Source of the DNA: Zeus faber
Taxonomy: Eukaryota; Chordata; Actinopteri; Zeiformes; Zeidae
Reading direction: 5' to 3'
DNA length: 64,000 nt
Assembly (NCBI GenBank): GCA_960531495.1
Contig: OY482855.1
Coordinates: 1,116,001 to 1,180,000, forward strand
Of this stretch, positions 49,889 to 63,040 are shown in pieces. A model generated the notes under the pieces. It saw only the letters and a program-made list of their open reading frames with translations, had not been told where the DNA came from and searched no databases. The position numbers and the translations under genes were made by a program. Within the stretch, counting starts at the first letter, position 1. Each line of letters opens with the position of its first letter.

Positions 49889-52800
49889 GAAATATTGAAA
49901 GAAAGAATTAAAGAAAGATTGAAAGATTGAAAGAATGATTGAAAGAAAGATCTAAATAAAGATTGAAAGTTTGAAAGAAAGAAAGAAAGATTGAAAGAAA
50001 GATTGAAAGAAAGATTGAAAGAAAGAATGAAACAAAGATTGAAAAAGGATGAAAGAAAGATTGAAAGAAAGATTGAAAGAAAGAAAGATTGAATGATTGA
50101 AAGAAAGACTGAAAGAAAGAATGACGGACAGAAAGATTGAAAGAAAGAATGAAAGAAATATTGAAAAAAAGGTGAAAGATTAAACAATTGAAAGAAAGAT
50201 TGCAAGAAAGATGGAAAGAATGAAAGATTGAAATAATGATTGAAAGTTTGAAAGAAAGATTGAAAGAAAGATTGAAAGATTTAAAGAAAGAATGAAAGAA
50301 AGATTGACAGATTGAAATATTGAAAGAAAGAATGAAAGAATGAAAGATAGATTGAAAGACTGAAAGAAATATTGCAAGAAGGAGAGAATGAAAGTAAGAA
50401 AGATTGAATGAAAAATTGAAAGATTGAAAGATTGAAAGAAAGAATGAAAGAAAGATTGAAAAATTGAAAGAGATACTGAAAGAAAGAAAGAAAGATTGAA
50501 AGTAAGAACGATTGAAAGAAAGCTTGAAACGAAAGATTGAAAGAAAGAATGAAAGAAAGATTGAAAGATTGAACGATTGAAAGAAAGAATGAAAGATTGA
50601 AAGAAAGAATAAAAGAACGATTGAAAGAAAGAATGAAAGAATGAAAGAAAGATTGAAAGATTGAAAAAATATTGAAAGAAAGAGAGAATGAAAGTAAGAA
50701 AGATTGAAAGAAAGATTGAAAGTAAAAAAGATTGAAAGAAAGAATGAAAGAAAAATTGAAAGATTGAAAGATTGAAAGAAAGATTTAAAGAAAGATTTAA
50801 AGAAAGATTGAAAGACTGAAAGAAAGAATGAATAAAATAATTAAAGAAAGATTGAAAGATCGAAAGATTGAAAGATTGAAAGAAAGATTGAAAAAAGAAT
50901 GATTAAAAGAAAGAAAGATTTAAAGAATGAAAGATTTAAAGAAAGATTGAAAGACTAAAAGTAAGAATGAAAAAAAAGAATGAAAGAAAGATTGAAAGAT
51001 TGAAAGATTGAAAGAAAGAATGAAAGATTGAAAGAAAGAATGAAAGAACGATTGAAAGAAAGAATGAAAGAATGAAAGAAAGATTGAAAGATTGAAAGAA
51101 ATATTGAAAGAAAGAGAGAATGAAAGTAAGAAAGATGGAAAGAAAAATTGAAAGATTGAAAGATTGAAAGAAAGAATTAAAGAAAGATTGAATGATTGAA
51201 AGATTGAAAGAAAAATTGAAAGAAAGATTGAAAAAAAGATTGAAAGAAATAAAGATTGAAAGAAATAACAAAAGAAAGATTGAAAGAAATAATGAAAGAA
51301 ATATTGAAAGACTGAAAGAAAGAATGAAAGGCAGATTGAAAGAAAGATTGAAAGTAAGAAAAATTGAAAGAAAGAATCAAAGAAAGATTGAAAGATTGCA
51401 AGAAAGAATAAAAGAAATATTGAAAGATTGAAATATTGAAAGAAAGAATGAAAGAAAGATTGAAAGATTGAAAGAAAGATTGAATGAAAGATTGAAAGAA
51501 AGATTGTAAGAATGATTTAAACAAAGAAAGATTGAAAGTAAGAAAGATTGAAAGAAATATTGAACGAAAGATTGAAAGAAAGGATGAAAGAAAGATTGAA
51601 AGAAAGATTGAAAGATTGAAATATTGAAAGAAAGAATGAAAGAAAGATTGAAAGATTGAAAGATTGAAAGATTGAAAGATTGAAATAAAGATTGGAAGTT
51701 TGAAAGAAAGATTGAAAGAAAGATTTAAAGAAAGATTGAAAGACTGAAAGAAAAAATGAAAGGCAGTTTGAAAGAAAGATTGAAAGTAAGAAAGATTGAA
51801 AGAAAGAATGAAAGAAAGATTGAAAGATTGCAAGAAAGAATGAAAGAAATATTGAAAGATTGAAATATTGAAAGAAAGAATGAAAGAAAGATTGAAAGAT
51901 TGAAAGAATGATTGAAAGAAAGATTGAAATAAAGATTGAAAGTTTGAAAGAAAGAAAGAAAGATTGAAAGAAAGATTGAAAGAAAGATTGAAAGAAAGAA
52001 TGAAACAAAGATTGAAATAAAGAATGAAAGAAAGATTGAAAGAAAGATTGAAAGAAAGAAAGATTGAAAGATTGAATGATTGAAAGAAAGACTGAAAGAA
52101 AGAATGACGGACAGAAAGATTGAAAGAAAGAATGAAAGAAATATTGAAAAAAAGATTGAAAGATTAAACAATTGAAAGAAAGATTGCAAGAAAGATGGAA
52201 AGAATGAAAGATTGAAATAATGATTGAAAGTTTGAAAGAAAGATTGAAAGAAAGATTGAAAGATTTAAAGAAAGAATGAAAGAAAGATTGAAAGATTGAA
52301 ATATTGAAAGAAAGAATGAAAGAATGAAAGATAGATTGAAAGACTGAAAGAAATATTGAAAGAAGGAGGGAATGAAAGTAAGAAAGATTGAATGAAAAAT
52401 TGAAAGATTGAAAGATTGAAAGAAAGAATGAAAGAAAGATTGAAAAATTGAAAGAAATACTGAAAGAAAGAAAGAAAGATTGAAAGTAAGAACGATTGAA
52501 AGAAAGCTTGAAACGAAAGATTGAAAGAAAGAATGAAAGAAAGATTGAAAGATTGAACGATTGAAAGAAAGAATGAAAGAATGAAAGAAAGATTGAAAGA
52601 TTGAAAGAATATTGAAAGAAAGAGAGAATGAAAGTAAGAAAGATTGAAAGAAAGATTGAAAGTAAAAAAGATTGAAAGAAAGAATGAAAGATTGAAAGAT
52701 TGAAAGAAAGATTTAAAGAAAGATTTAGAGAAAGATTGAAAGACTGAAAGAAAGAATGAATAAAAGAATTAAAGAAAGATTGAAAGATCGAAAGATTGAA

Positions 52801-55800
52801 AGATTGAAAGAAAGATTGAAAAAAGAATGATTAAAAGAAAGAAAGATTTAAAGAATGAAAGATTTAAAGAAAGATTGAAAGACTAAAAGTAAGAATGAAA
52901 AAAAAGAATGAAAGAAAGATTGAAAGATTGAAAGATTGAAAGAAAGAATGAAAGATTGAAAGAAAGAATGAAAGAACGATTGAAAGAAAGAATGAAAGAA
53001 TGAAAGAAAGATTGAAAGATTGAAAGAAATATTGAAAGAAAGAGAGAATGAAAGTAAGAAAGATGGAAAGAAAAATTGAAAGATTGAAAGATTGAAAGAA
53101 AGAATTAAAGAAAGATTGAATGATTGAAAGATTGAAAGAAAAATTGAAAGAAAGATTGAAGAAAGAAAGATTTAAAGAAAAAAAGATTTAAAGAAAGATT
53201 GAAAGACTAAAAGTAAGAATGAAAAAAAAGATTGAAAGACAGATTGAAAAAAGAAAGAAAGATTGAAAGAAAGCTTGAAAGAAAGATTGAAAGAAAGAAT
53301 GAAAGTTTGAAAGAAAGATTGAAAGAAAGATTGAAAGACTGAAAGAAAAAATGAAAGAAAGATTAAAAGAGAGATTGAAAGATTGAAAGATTGAAAGAAA
53401 GAATGAAAGATTGAAAGAAAGAATGAAAGAATGAATGAAAGATTAAAAGATTGAAAGAAATATTGAAAAAAAGAAAGATTGAAAGTAAGAAAAATTGAAA
53501 GAATGAATGAAAGAAACAAAAAAAGACTGATAAAAAGAAAGAATGTTTGAAAGATCAAAATATTTAAAGAAAGAAAGATTGAAAGAAAGTTTGAAAGATA
53601 GAATGAAAGAAAGATTGAAAGATTGAAAGTTGTAAAGAAAGATTGAAAGAAAGATTTAAAGAAAGATTGAAAGACTAAAAAAAAGAATGAAAGAAAGATT
53701 GAAAGGTTGAAAGAAAGAATGAAAGAATGAAAGAAAGATTGAAAGATTGAAAGAAAGATTGGAAGAAAGAATGAAAGTATGAAAGAAAGATTGAAAGATC
53801 GAAGGAAAGATTGAAAGAACGATTGAAAGAAAGAATGAAAGAAAGATTGAAAGCTTGAAAGAAGGATTAAAAGAAAGATTTTAAGAAACGTTGAAAGACT
53901 GAAAGAAAGAATGAAAGAAAGAATGATTGAAAGATTGAAAGAAAGAATGAAAGATTGAAAGAAAGAATATAAGAACGATTGAAAGAAAGATTGAAAGTAA
54001 GATTGAAAGTTTGAAAGAAAAATTGAAAGAAAAATTGAAAGAAAGATTGAAAGACTGAAGGAAAGAATGAGTGAAAGATTGAAAGAAAGATTAAAAGAAA
54101 AAAAGATTGAAAGTATTAAAGACTGAAAAAAATATTGAAAGAAAGATTGAAAGATTGAAAGATAGAATGAAAGAAAGATTGAAAGATTGAAAGATTGAAA
54201 GAAAGAATTAAAGAAAGATTGAAAGACTGAAAAAAATATTGAAAGAAAGATTGAAAGATTGAAAGATAGAATGAAAGAAAGATTGAAAGATTGAAAGATT
54301 GAAAGAAAGAATGAAAGAAAGATTGAAAGACTGAAAGAAAGAATGAAAGAAAGATTGAAAGTGCGAAAGAAAGAATGAAAGAATTAAAGAAAGATTGAAA
54401 GAAATATTGAAAGAAAGAATGAAAGATTGAAAGAAAGAATGAAAAAAAGATTGTAAGAAAGAATGAAAGAAAGATTGAAAGATTGAAAGAAAGATTGAAA
54501 GAAAGATTGAATGTTTGAAAGAAAGATTGAAAGAAAGATTTAAAGAAAGATTGAAAGATTGAAAGAAAGATTGAAAGATAGATTTAAAGAAAGATTGAAA
54601 GACTGAAAGAAAGATTGAAAGAAAGAAATATTTATAGAAAGAATGAAAGAAAGATTGAAAAAAGAAAGATAGATTGAAAGAAAGATTGAAAGATTGAAAG
54701 AAAGAATGAAAGAAAGATTTAAAAAAAGATTGAAAAAAAGAAAGATTGAAAGAAAGATTGAAAGACAGATTGAAAGACTGAAGGAAAGAATGAAAGAAAG
54801 ATGGAAAGAAAGATGGAAAGAAAGATTGAAAGAAAGAAAGATTGAAAGAAATATTGAAAGAAAGATTGAAAGATTGAAAGAAAGAATGAAAGAAAGATTG
54901 AAAGATTGAAAGAAAGAATGAAAGAAAGATTGAAAGAAAGATGGAAAGAAAGATTGAAAGAAAGAAAGATTGAAAGAAATAATGAAAGAAAGATTGAACG
55001 ATTGGAAGAAATTTTGAAAGATAGAAAAATTGAAAGTAGGAAAGATTGAAAGAAAGAATGAAAGAAAGATTGAAAGATTGAAAGAAAGAATGAAAGAAAG
55101 ATTGAAAGATTGAAATATTGAAAGAAAGAATGAAAAAAAGATTGAAAGACTGAAAGAAAGAATGAAAGAAAGATTGAAAGATTAAACAATTGAAAGAAAG
55201 TTTGCAAGAAAGTTTGAAAAAAGAAAGATTGAAAGAAAGAATGAAAGAAAGATTGAAAGATAGATGGATAGAAAGATTGAAAGAAAGAAAGATTGAAAGA
55301 ATAACAAAAGAAAGATTGAAAGATTGGAAGAAATATTGAAAGATAGAAAAATTGAAAGTAAGAAAGATTGAAAGAAAGAATTAAAGAAAGATTGAAAGAT
55401 TAAAAAAAAGAATGAAAGAAAGAGTGAAATATTGAAAGAAAGAATGAAAGAAAGATTGATAGATTGAAATAAAGATTGAAAGTTTGAAAGAAAGATTGAA
55501 AGAACGATTCAAAGAAAGAAAGATTGAAAGAAATATTGAAAGAAAGATTGAAAGATTGAAAGAAAGATTGAAAGAAAGAATGAAAGAAAGATTGAAAGAT
55601 TGAAATAAAGAATGGAAGAAAGATTGAAAGATTGAAAGATTGAAATAAAGAATGAAAGTTTGAAAGAAAGATTGAAAGAAAGATTTAAAAAAAGAAAGAT
55701 TGAAAGTAAGAAAGATTGAAAGACATATTGAAAGAAAGATTGAAAGATTGAAAGAAAGATTGAAAGAAAGAATGAAAGAAATATTGAAATAAAGATTGAA

Positions 55801-56285
55801 AGAAAGATTGAAAGACTGAAGGAAAGAATGAAAGAAAGATTGAAAGAAAGATTGAAAGAAAGAAAGATTGAAAGAATGAATGATTGAAAGATTGAATGAT
55901 TGAAAGATTGAAAGAAAGATTGAAAGAAAGATTGAAAGAAAGATTGAACGACTGAAAGATTGAAAGAAAGATTGAAAGTTTGAAAGAGAGATTGAAAGAC
56001 TGAAAGATAGATTGAAAGATTGAAGATTGAAAGATTGAAAGAAAGATTGAAAGAAAGATTGAACGACAGAAAGATTGAAAGAAAGATTGAAAGTTTGAAA
56101 GAAAGATTGAAAGACTGAAAGAAATAATGAAAGAAAGATTGAAAGACTGAAAGAAATAATGAAAGAAAGATTGAAAGAAAGAATGAAAGAAAGATTGAAA
56201 GAAAGATGGATAGAAAGATTGAAAGAAAGAAAGATTGAAAGAAATAACAAAAGAAAGATTGAAAGAAATAATGAAAGAAAGATTG
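49889..56285. repeat. 6.4-kb tandem duplication unit Y, copy 2
   Basis: Directly abuts copy 1 and is shorter because it lacks the 447-bp duplication and several 8-44-bp blocks (near 50,084, 52,560 and 52,690). Its end corresponds to the end of copy 1 at GATTGAACGATTG (49,884 versus 56,284). Similarity is very high between the indels. Confidence 0.87.
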
Positions 56286-57621
56286 AACGATTGGAAGAAA
56301 TATTGAAAGATAGAAAAATTGAAAGTAAGAAAGATTGAAAGAAAGAATGAAAGAAAGATTAGAAGATTGAAAGAAAGAATGAAAGAAAGATTGAAAGATT
56401 GAAATATTGAAAGAAAGAATGAAAGAAAGACTGAAAGATTGAAAGAAAGATTGAAAGAAAGATTGAAAGATTGAAATATTTAAAGAAAGATTGAAAGAAA
56501 GAATGAAAGAACAATTGAAAGAAAGAACGAAAGAATGAAAGAAAAATTGAAAGCTTGAAAGAAAGAATGAAAGAACGATTGAAAGATTGAAAGATTGAAA
56601 GAAAGAATGAAAGAAAGATTGAAAGAAAGATGGAAAGAAAGAATGAAAGAAAGATTGAAAGATTGAAAGAAAGAATGAAAGAAAGATTGAAAGATTGAAA
56701 TATTGAAAGAAAGAATGAAAGAAAGACTGAAAGACTGAAAGAAATATTGAAAGAAAGATTGAACGATTGAAAGATTGAAATAAAGATTGAAAGTTTGAAA
56801 GAAAGATTGAAAGAACGATTCAAAGAAAGAAAGATTGAAAGAAATATTGAAAGAAAGATTGAAAGATTGAAAGAAAGATTGAAAGAAAGAATGAAAGAAA
56901 GATTGAAAGATTGAAATAAAGAATGAAAGAAAGATTGAAAGATTGAAAGATTGAAATAAAGAATGAAAGTTTGAAAGAAAGATTGAAAGAAAGATTTAAA
57001 AAAAGAAAGATTGAAAGTAAGAAAAATTGAAAGACATATTGAAAGAAAGATTGAAAGATTGAAAGAAAGATTGAAAGAAAGAATGAAAGAAATATTGAAA
57101 GACAGATTGAAAGAAAGATTGAAAGACTGAAGGAAAGAATGAAAGAAAGATTGAAAGAAAGATTGAAAGAAAGAAAGATTGAAAGAATGAATGATTGAAA
57201 GATTGAATGATTGAAAGATTGAAAGAAAGATTGAAAGAAAGATTGAAAGAAAGATTGAACGACTGAAAGATTGAAAGAAAGATTGAAAGTTTGAAAGAGA
57301 GATTGAAAGACTGAAAGATAGATTGAAAGATTGAAGATTGAAAGATTGAAAGAAAGATTGAAAGAAAGATTGAACGACTGAAAGATTGAAAGAAAGATTG
57401 AAAGTTTGAAAGAAAGATTGAAAGAATGAAAGAAAGATTGAAAGAAAGATGGATAGAAAGATTGAATGAAAGAAAGATTGAACAATTGGAAGAAATATTG
57501 AAAGATAGAAAAATTGAAAGTAAGAAAGATTGAAAGAAAGAATGAAAGAAAGATTGAAAGATTGAAAGAAAGAATGAAAGAAAGATTGAAAGATTGAAAG
57601 ATTGAAAGAAAGAATGAAAGA
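56286..57621. repeat. Array segment resembling part of the 8.7-kb and Y units
   Basis: Contains the landmarks GAACGATTCAAAGAAAG near 56,814, GACATATTG near 57,032 and GATTGAAGATTG near 57,331 in the same order as at about 24.5-25.0 kb and 48.66-49.17 kb. It is therefore another partial copy of that family. No gene is seen. Confidence 0.75.
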
Positions 57622-60600
57622 AAGACTGAAAAAAGAAAGATTGAAAGAAAGATTGAAAGAAAGATTGAAAGACTGATGGAAAGAATGAAATAAAGATTGA
57701 AAGAAAGATTGAAAGAAAGAAATATTGAAGGAAAGATTGAAAGATTGAATGATTGAAAGAAAGACTGAAAGAAAGATTGACGGACAGAAAGATTGAAAGA
57801 AAGAATGAAAGAAAGATTGAAAGAAAGAATGAAAGAAAGATTGAAAGATTAAACAATTGAAAGAAAGATTGCAAGAAAGATTGAAAAAAGAAAGATTGAA
57901 AGAAATAATAAAAGAAAGATTGAAAGAAAGATGGAAAGAAAGAAAGATTGAAAGAAATAACAAAAGAAAGATTGAAAGAAAGAATGAAAGAAAGATTGAA
58001 CGATTGGAAACAATATTGAAAGAAAGAAAGATTGAAAGTAAGATAGATTGAAAGAAAGAATGAAAGAAAGATTGAAAGATTGAAAGAAAGAATGAAAGAA
58101 AGATTGAAAGATTGAAAGAAAGATTGAAAGATTGAAAGATTTAAATAAAGACTGAAAGTTTGAAAGAAAGATTGAAAGAAAGATTTAAAGAAAGATTGAA
58201 AGACTGAAAGAAAGAATGAAAGGCAGATTGAAAGAAAGATTGAAAGTAAGAAGGTTTGAAAGAAAGAATGAAAGAAAGATTGAAAGATTGCAAGAAAGAA
58301 TGAAAGAAAGATTGAAAGATTGAAATATTGAAAGAAAGAATGAAAGAAAGATTCAAAGATTGAAAGAAAGAATGAAAGAACGATTGGAAGAAAGATTGAA
58401 AGATTGAAAGATTGAAATAAAGATTGAAAGTTTGAAAGAAGGATTGAAAGAAAGACTGAAAGAAAGATTGAAAGATTGAAAGAAAGATTGAAAGAAAGAT
58501 TGAAAGATTGAAATATTGAAAGAAAGAATGAAAGAAAGATTGAAAGATTGAAAGAAAGATTGAAAGAAAGATTGAAAGAATGAAAGATTGAAATAATGAT
58601 TCAAAGTTTGAAAGAAAGATTGAAAGCAAGATTTAAACAAAGAAAGATTGAAAGTAAGAAAGATTGAAAGAAATATTGAATGAAAGATTGAAAGAAAGGA
58701 TGAAAGAAAGATTGAAAGAAAGATTGAAAAAAAGAAAGATTGAAAGAAAGATTGAACGACTGAAGGAAAGAATGAAAGAAAGATTGAAAGAAAGATTGAA
58801 AGAAAGAAATATTGAAGGAAAGATTGAAAGATTGAATGATTGAAAGAAAGACTGAAAGAAAGATTGACAGACAGAAAGATTGAAAGAAAGAATGAAAGAA
58901 AGATTGAAAGAAAGAATAAAAGAAATATTGAAAGATTAAACAATTGAAAGAAAGATTGCAAGAAAGATTGAAAAAAGAAAGATTGAAAGAAAGAATAAAA
59001 GAAAGATTGAAAGAAAGATGGAAAGAAAGAAAGATTGAAAGAAATAACAAAAGAAAGATTGAAAGAAAGAATGAAAGAAAGATTGAACGATTGGAAGAAA
59101 TATTGAAAGAAAGAAAGATTGAAAGTAAGATAGATTGAAAGTAAGAATGAAAGAAAGATTGAAAGATTTAAAGAAAGAATGAAAGAAAGATTGAAAGATT
59201 GAAATATTGAAAGAAAGAATGAAAGAAAGATTGAAAGATTGAAAGAAAGATTGAAAGATTGAAAGATTGAAATAAAGATTGAAAGTTTGAAAGAATGATT
59301 GAAAGAAAGATTTAAAGAAAGATTTAAAGAAAGATTGAAAGACTGAAAGAAAGAATGAAAGGCAGATTGAAAGAAAGATTGAAAGTAAGAAAGATTGAAA
59401 GAAAGAATAAAAGAAAGATTGAAAGATTGCAAGAAAGAATGAAAGAAATATTGAAAGATTGAAATATTGAAAGAAAGACTGAAAGAAAGATTGAAAGTGA
59501 GAAAGAAAGATTGAAAGAAAGATTGAAAGAAAGATTTAAAGAAAGAAAGAAAGATTGAAAGAAAGACTGAAAGAAAGATTGAAAGAAAGATTGAAATAAA
59601 GAATGAAAGAAAGATTGAAAGAAAGATTGAAAGAAAGAAAGATTGAAAGATTGAATGATTGATAGAAAGACTGAAAGAAAGAATGACGGACGGAAAGATT
59701 GAAAGAAAGAATGAAAGAAAGATTGAAAAAAAGATTGAAAGACTGAAAGAAAGAATGAAAGAAACATTGAAAGATTAAACAATTGAAAGAAAGATTGCAA
59801 GAAAGATGGAAAGAATGAAAGATTGAAATAATGATTGAAAGTTTGAAAGAATGATGAAAGAAAGATTTAAACAAAGAAAGATTACATTTACATTTACATT
59901 TAGTCATTTAGCAGACGCTTTTATCCAAAGCGACTTACAAGGGAGAATAACATTCAGCTACATTGCGACAGAGATTAGTGTAACAACAACATTGGTGTAA
60001 CAATAAATTCTGCAAGGTGGTGCGAAGTAATTGTAGATTAGGACAGGAGGTACTCACTGAAGAGCTGGGTCTTCAGGTGCTTCTTAAAGACAGAGAGGGA
60101 GGTCCCCGCTCTGGTCATTTTTGGCAGCTCGTTCCACCAACGTGGAAGATTGAAAGATTGAAAGAAAGAATGAAAGATTGAAAGAAAGAATGAAAGAACG
60201 ATTGAAAGAAAGAATGAAAGAATGAAAGAAAGATTGAAAGATTGAAAGAAATATTGAAAGAAAGAGAGAATGAAAGTAAGAAAGATGGAAAGAAAAATTG
60301 AAAGATTGAAAGATTGAAAGAAAGAATTAAAGAAAGATTGAATGATTGAAAGATTGAAAGAAAAATTGAAAGAAAGATTGAAGAAAGAAAGATTTAAAGA
60401 AAAAAAGATTTAAAGAAAGATTGAAAGACTAAAAGTAAGAATGAAAAAAAAGATTGAAAGAAAGATTGAAAAAAGAAAGAAAGATTGAAAGAAAGATTGA
60501 AAGAAAGATTGAAAGAAAGAATGAAAGTTTGAAAGAAAGATTGAAAGAAAGATTGAAAGAAAGATTGAAAGACTGAAAGAAAAAATGAAAGAAAGATTAA

Positions 60601-63040
60601 AAGAGAGATTGAAAGATTGAAAGATTGAAAGAAAGAATGAAAGATTGAAAGAAAGAATGAAAGAATGAATGAAAGATTAAAAGATTGAAAGAAATATTGA
60701 AAAAAGAAAGATTGAAAGTAAGAAAAATTGAAAGAATGAATGAAAGAAACAAAAAAAGACTGATAAAAAGAAAGAATGTTTGAGCGATCAAAATATTTAA
60801 AGAAAGAAAGATTGAAAGAAAGATTTTAAGACTGAATTAAAGAATTAAAGAAAGATTGAAAGAAAGGTTGAAAGATAGAATGAAAGAAGGATTGAAAGAT
60901 TGAAAGTTGTAAAGAAAGATTGAAAGAAAGATTTAAAGAAAGATTGAAAGACTAAAAAAATGAATGAAAGAAAGATTGAAAGGTTGAAAGAAAGAATGAA
61001 AGAATGAAAGAAAGATTGAAAGATTGAAAGAAAGATTGGAAGAAAGAATGAAAGTATGAAAGAAAGATTGAAAGATCGAAGGAAAGATTGAAAGAACGAT
61101 TGAAAGAAAGAATGAAAGAATGAAAGAAAGATTGAAAGATTGAAAGAAAGATTGAAAGTAATAAAGATTGAAAGAAGGAATGAAGGAAAAATTGAATGTT
61201 TGAAAGACTGAAAGAATGAATGAAAGAAAGCTTGAAAGAAAGATTGAAAGAAAGATTTTAAGAAAGGTTGAAAGACTGAAAGAAAGAATGAAAGAAAGAA
61301 TGATTGAAAGTTTGAAAGAAAGAATGAAAGATTGAAAGAAAGAATATAAGAACGATTGAAAGAAAGATTGAAAGTAAGATTGAAAGTTTGAAAGAAAGAT
61401 TGAAAGACTGAAGGAAAGAATGAGTGAAAGATTGAAAGAAAGATTAAAAGAAAAAAAGATTGAAAGTATTAAAGACTGAAAAAAATATTGAAAGAAAGAT
61501 TGAAAGATTGAAAGATAGAATGAAAGAAAGATTGAAAGATTGAAAGATTGAAAGAAAGAATGAAAGAAATATTGAAAGAAAAAAATATTGAAGGAAAGAT
61601 TGAAAGATTGAATGACTGAAAGAAAGAAAGACTGAAAGAAAGATTGACAGACAGAAAGATTGAAAGAAAGAATGAAAGAAAGATTGAAAGAAAGAATGAA
61701 AGAAAGATTGAAAGTTTGAAAGAAAGATTGAAAGAAAGATTTAAAGAAAGATTGAAAGACTGAAAGAAAGAATGAAAGGCAGATTGAAAGAAAGATTGAA
61801 AGTAAGAAAGATTGAAACAAAGAATGAAAGAAAGATTGAAAGATTGCAAGAAAGAATGAAAGAAATATTGAAAGATTGAAATATTGAAAGAAAGAATGAA
61901 AGAAAGATTGAAAGATTGAAAGAAAGATTGAAAGAAAGATTGAAAGAAAGAATGAAAGAAAGATTGAAAGAAAGAATGAAAGAAAGATTGAAAGTTTGAA
62001 AGAAAGATTGAAAGAAAGATTTATAGAAAGATTGAAAGACTGAAAGAAAGAATGAAAGGCAGATTGAAAGAAAGATTGAAAGTAAGAAAGATTGAAAGAA
62101 AGAATGAAAGAAAGATTGAAAGATTGCAAGAAAGAATGAAAGAAATATTGAAAGATTGAAATATTGAAAGAAAGAATGAAAGAAAGATTGAAAGATTGAA
62201 AGAAAGATTGAAAGAAAGATTAAAAGATTGAAATAAAGATTGAAAGTTTGAAAGAAAGATTGAAAGAAAGATTTAAAGAAAGAATGAAACAAAGATTGAA
62301 ATAAAGAATGAAAGTAAGATTGAAAGAAAGATTGAAAGAAAGAAAGATTGAAAGATTGAATGATTGAAAGAAAGACTGAAAGAAAGAATGACGGACAGAA
62401 AGATTGAAAGAAAGAATGAAAGACTGATTGAAAAATAGATTGAAAGACTGAAAGAAAGAATGAAAGAAACATTGAAAGATTAAACAATTGAAAGAAAGAT
62501 TGCAAGAAAGATGGAAAGTAAGATTGAAAGAAATAAAGATTGAAAGAAATAACAAAAGAAAGATTGAAAGAAATAATGAAAGAAATATTGAAAGACTGAA
62601 AGAAAGAATGAAAGGCAGATTGAAAGAAAGATTGAAAGTAAGAAAAATTGAAAGAAAGAATCAAAGAAAGATTGAAAGATTGCAAGAAAGAATGAAAGAA
62701 ATATTGAAAGATTGAAATATTGAAAGAAAGAATGAAAGAAAGATTGAAAGATTGAAAGAAAGATTGAAAGAAAGATTGAAAGAAAGATTGAAAGAAAGAT
62801 TGAAAGAATGATTTAAACAAAGAAAGATTGAAAGTAAGAAAGATTAAAAGAAATATTGAACGAAAGATTGAAAGAAAGGATGAAAGAAAGATTGAAAGAA
62901 AGATTGAAAGAAAGATTGAAAGATTGAAATATTGAAAGAAAGAATGAAAGAAAGATTGAAAGATTGAAAGATTGAAAGATTGAAAGATTGAAATAAAGAT
63001 TGAAAGTTTGAAAGAAAGATTGAAAGAAAGATTTAAAGAA
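57622..63040. repeat. Dispersed duplication block X, copy 2
   Basis: Matches 36,405-42,845 in the same orientation, including the embedded interspersed element at 59,882-60,145. It is about 1.1 kb shorter than copy 1, mainly between the equivalents of 40.2 and 41.9 kb. The match ends near 63,040, where a copy of sequence from about 60.2 kb starts. Confidence 0.87.
59882..60145 (+). mobile_element. Fragment of a teleost interspersed repeat, copy 2
   Basis: Same 264-bp island as at 38,598-38,861, same orientation, no length difference and three substitutions (59,936, 59,986, 60,024). Left and right flanks also match copy 1, so this is one insertion copied with its surroundings, not two insertions. 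Confidence 0.88.

Noticed and set aside
22267..57963. Very long minus-strand open frames (up to 668 codons) rich in Phe, Leu, Ser, Ile, Asn and Gln across the array.
   Set aside because: TTTCTTTCAATC-type units have no stop codon in any minus-strand frame, so open frames are expected. They merge or split with simple indels, overlap one another in different frames, and have no codon-position constraint, splice signals or recognisable domain.
38598..60145. The two 264-bp islands considered as tRNA-derived SINEs or short genes.
   Set aside because: I see no convincing A box and B box pair, no tRNA fold, and no open frame of note. They are called only as fragments of a teleost interspersed repeat of uncertain class.
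22242..62715. Plus-strand frames of 60-80 codons with KERMKERLKER-like charged repeats resembling coiled coils.
   Set aside because: They are direct translations of GAAAGATTGAAAGAAAGAATG modules. Any such repeat gives Lys/Glu/Arg-rich helical-looking peptides. There is no start context or conservation beyond that of the repeat.
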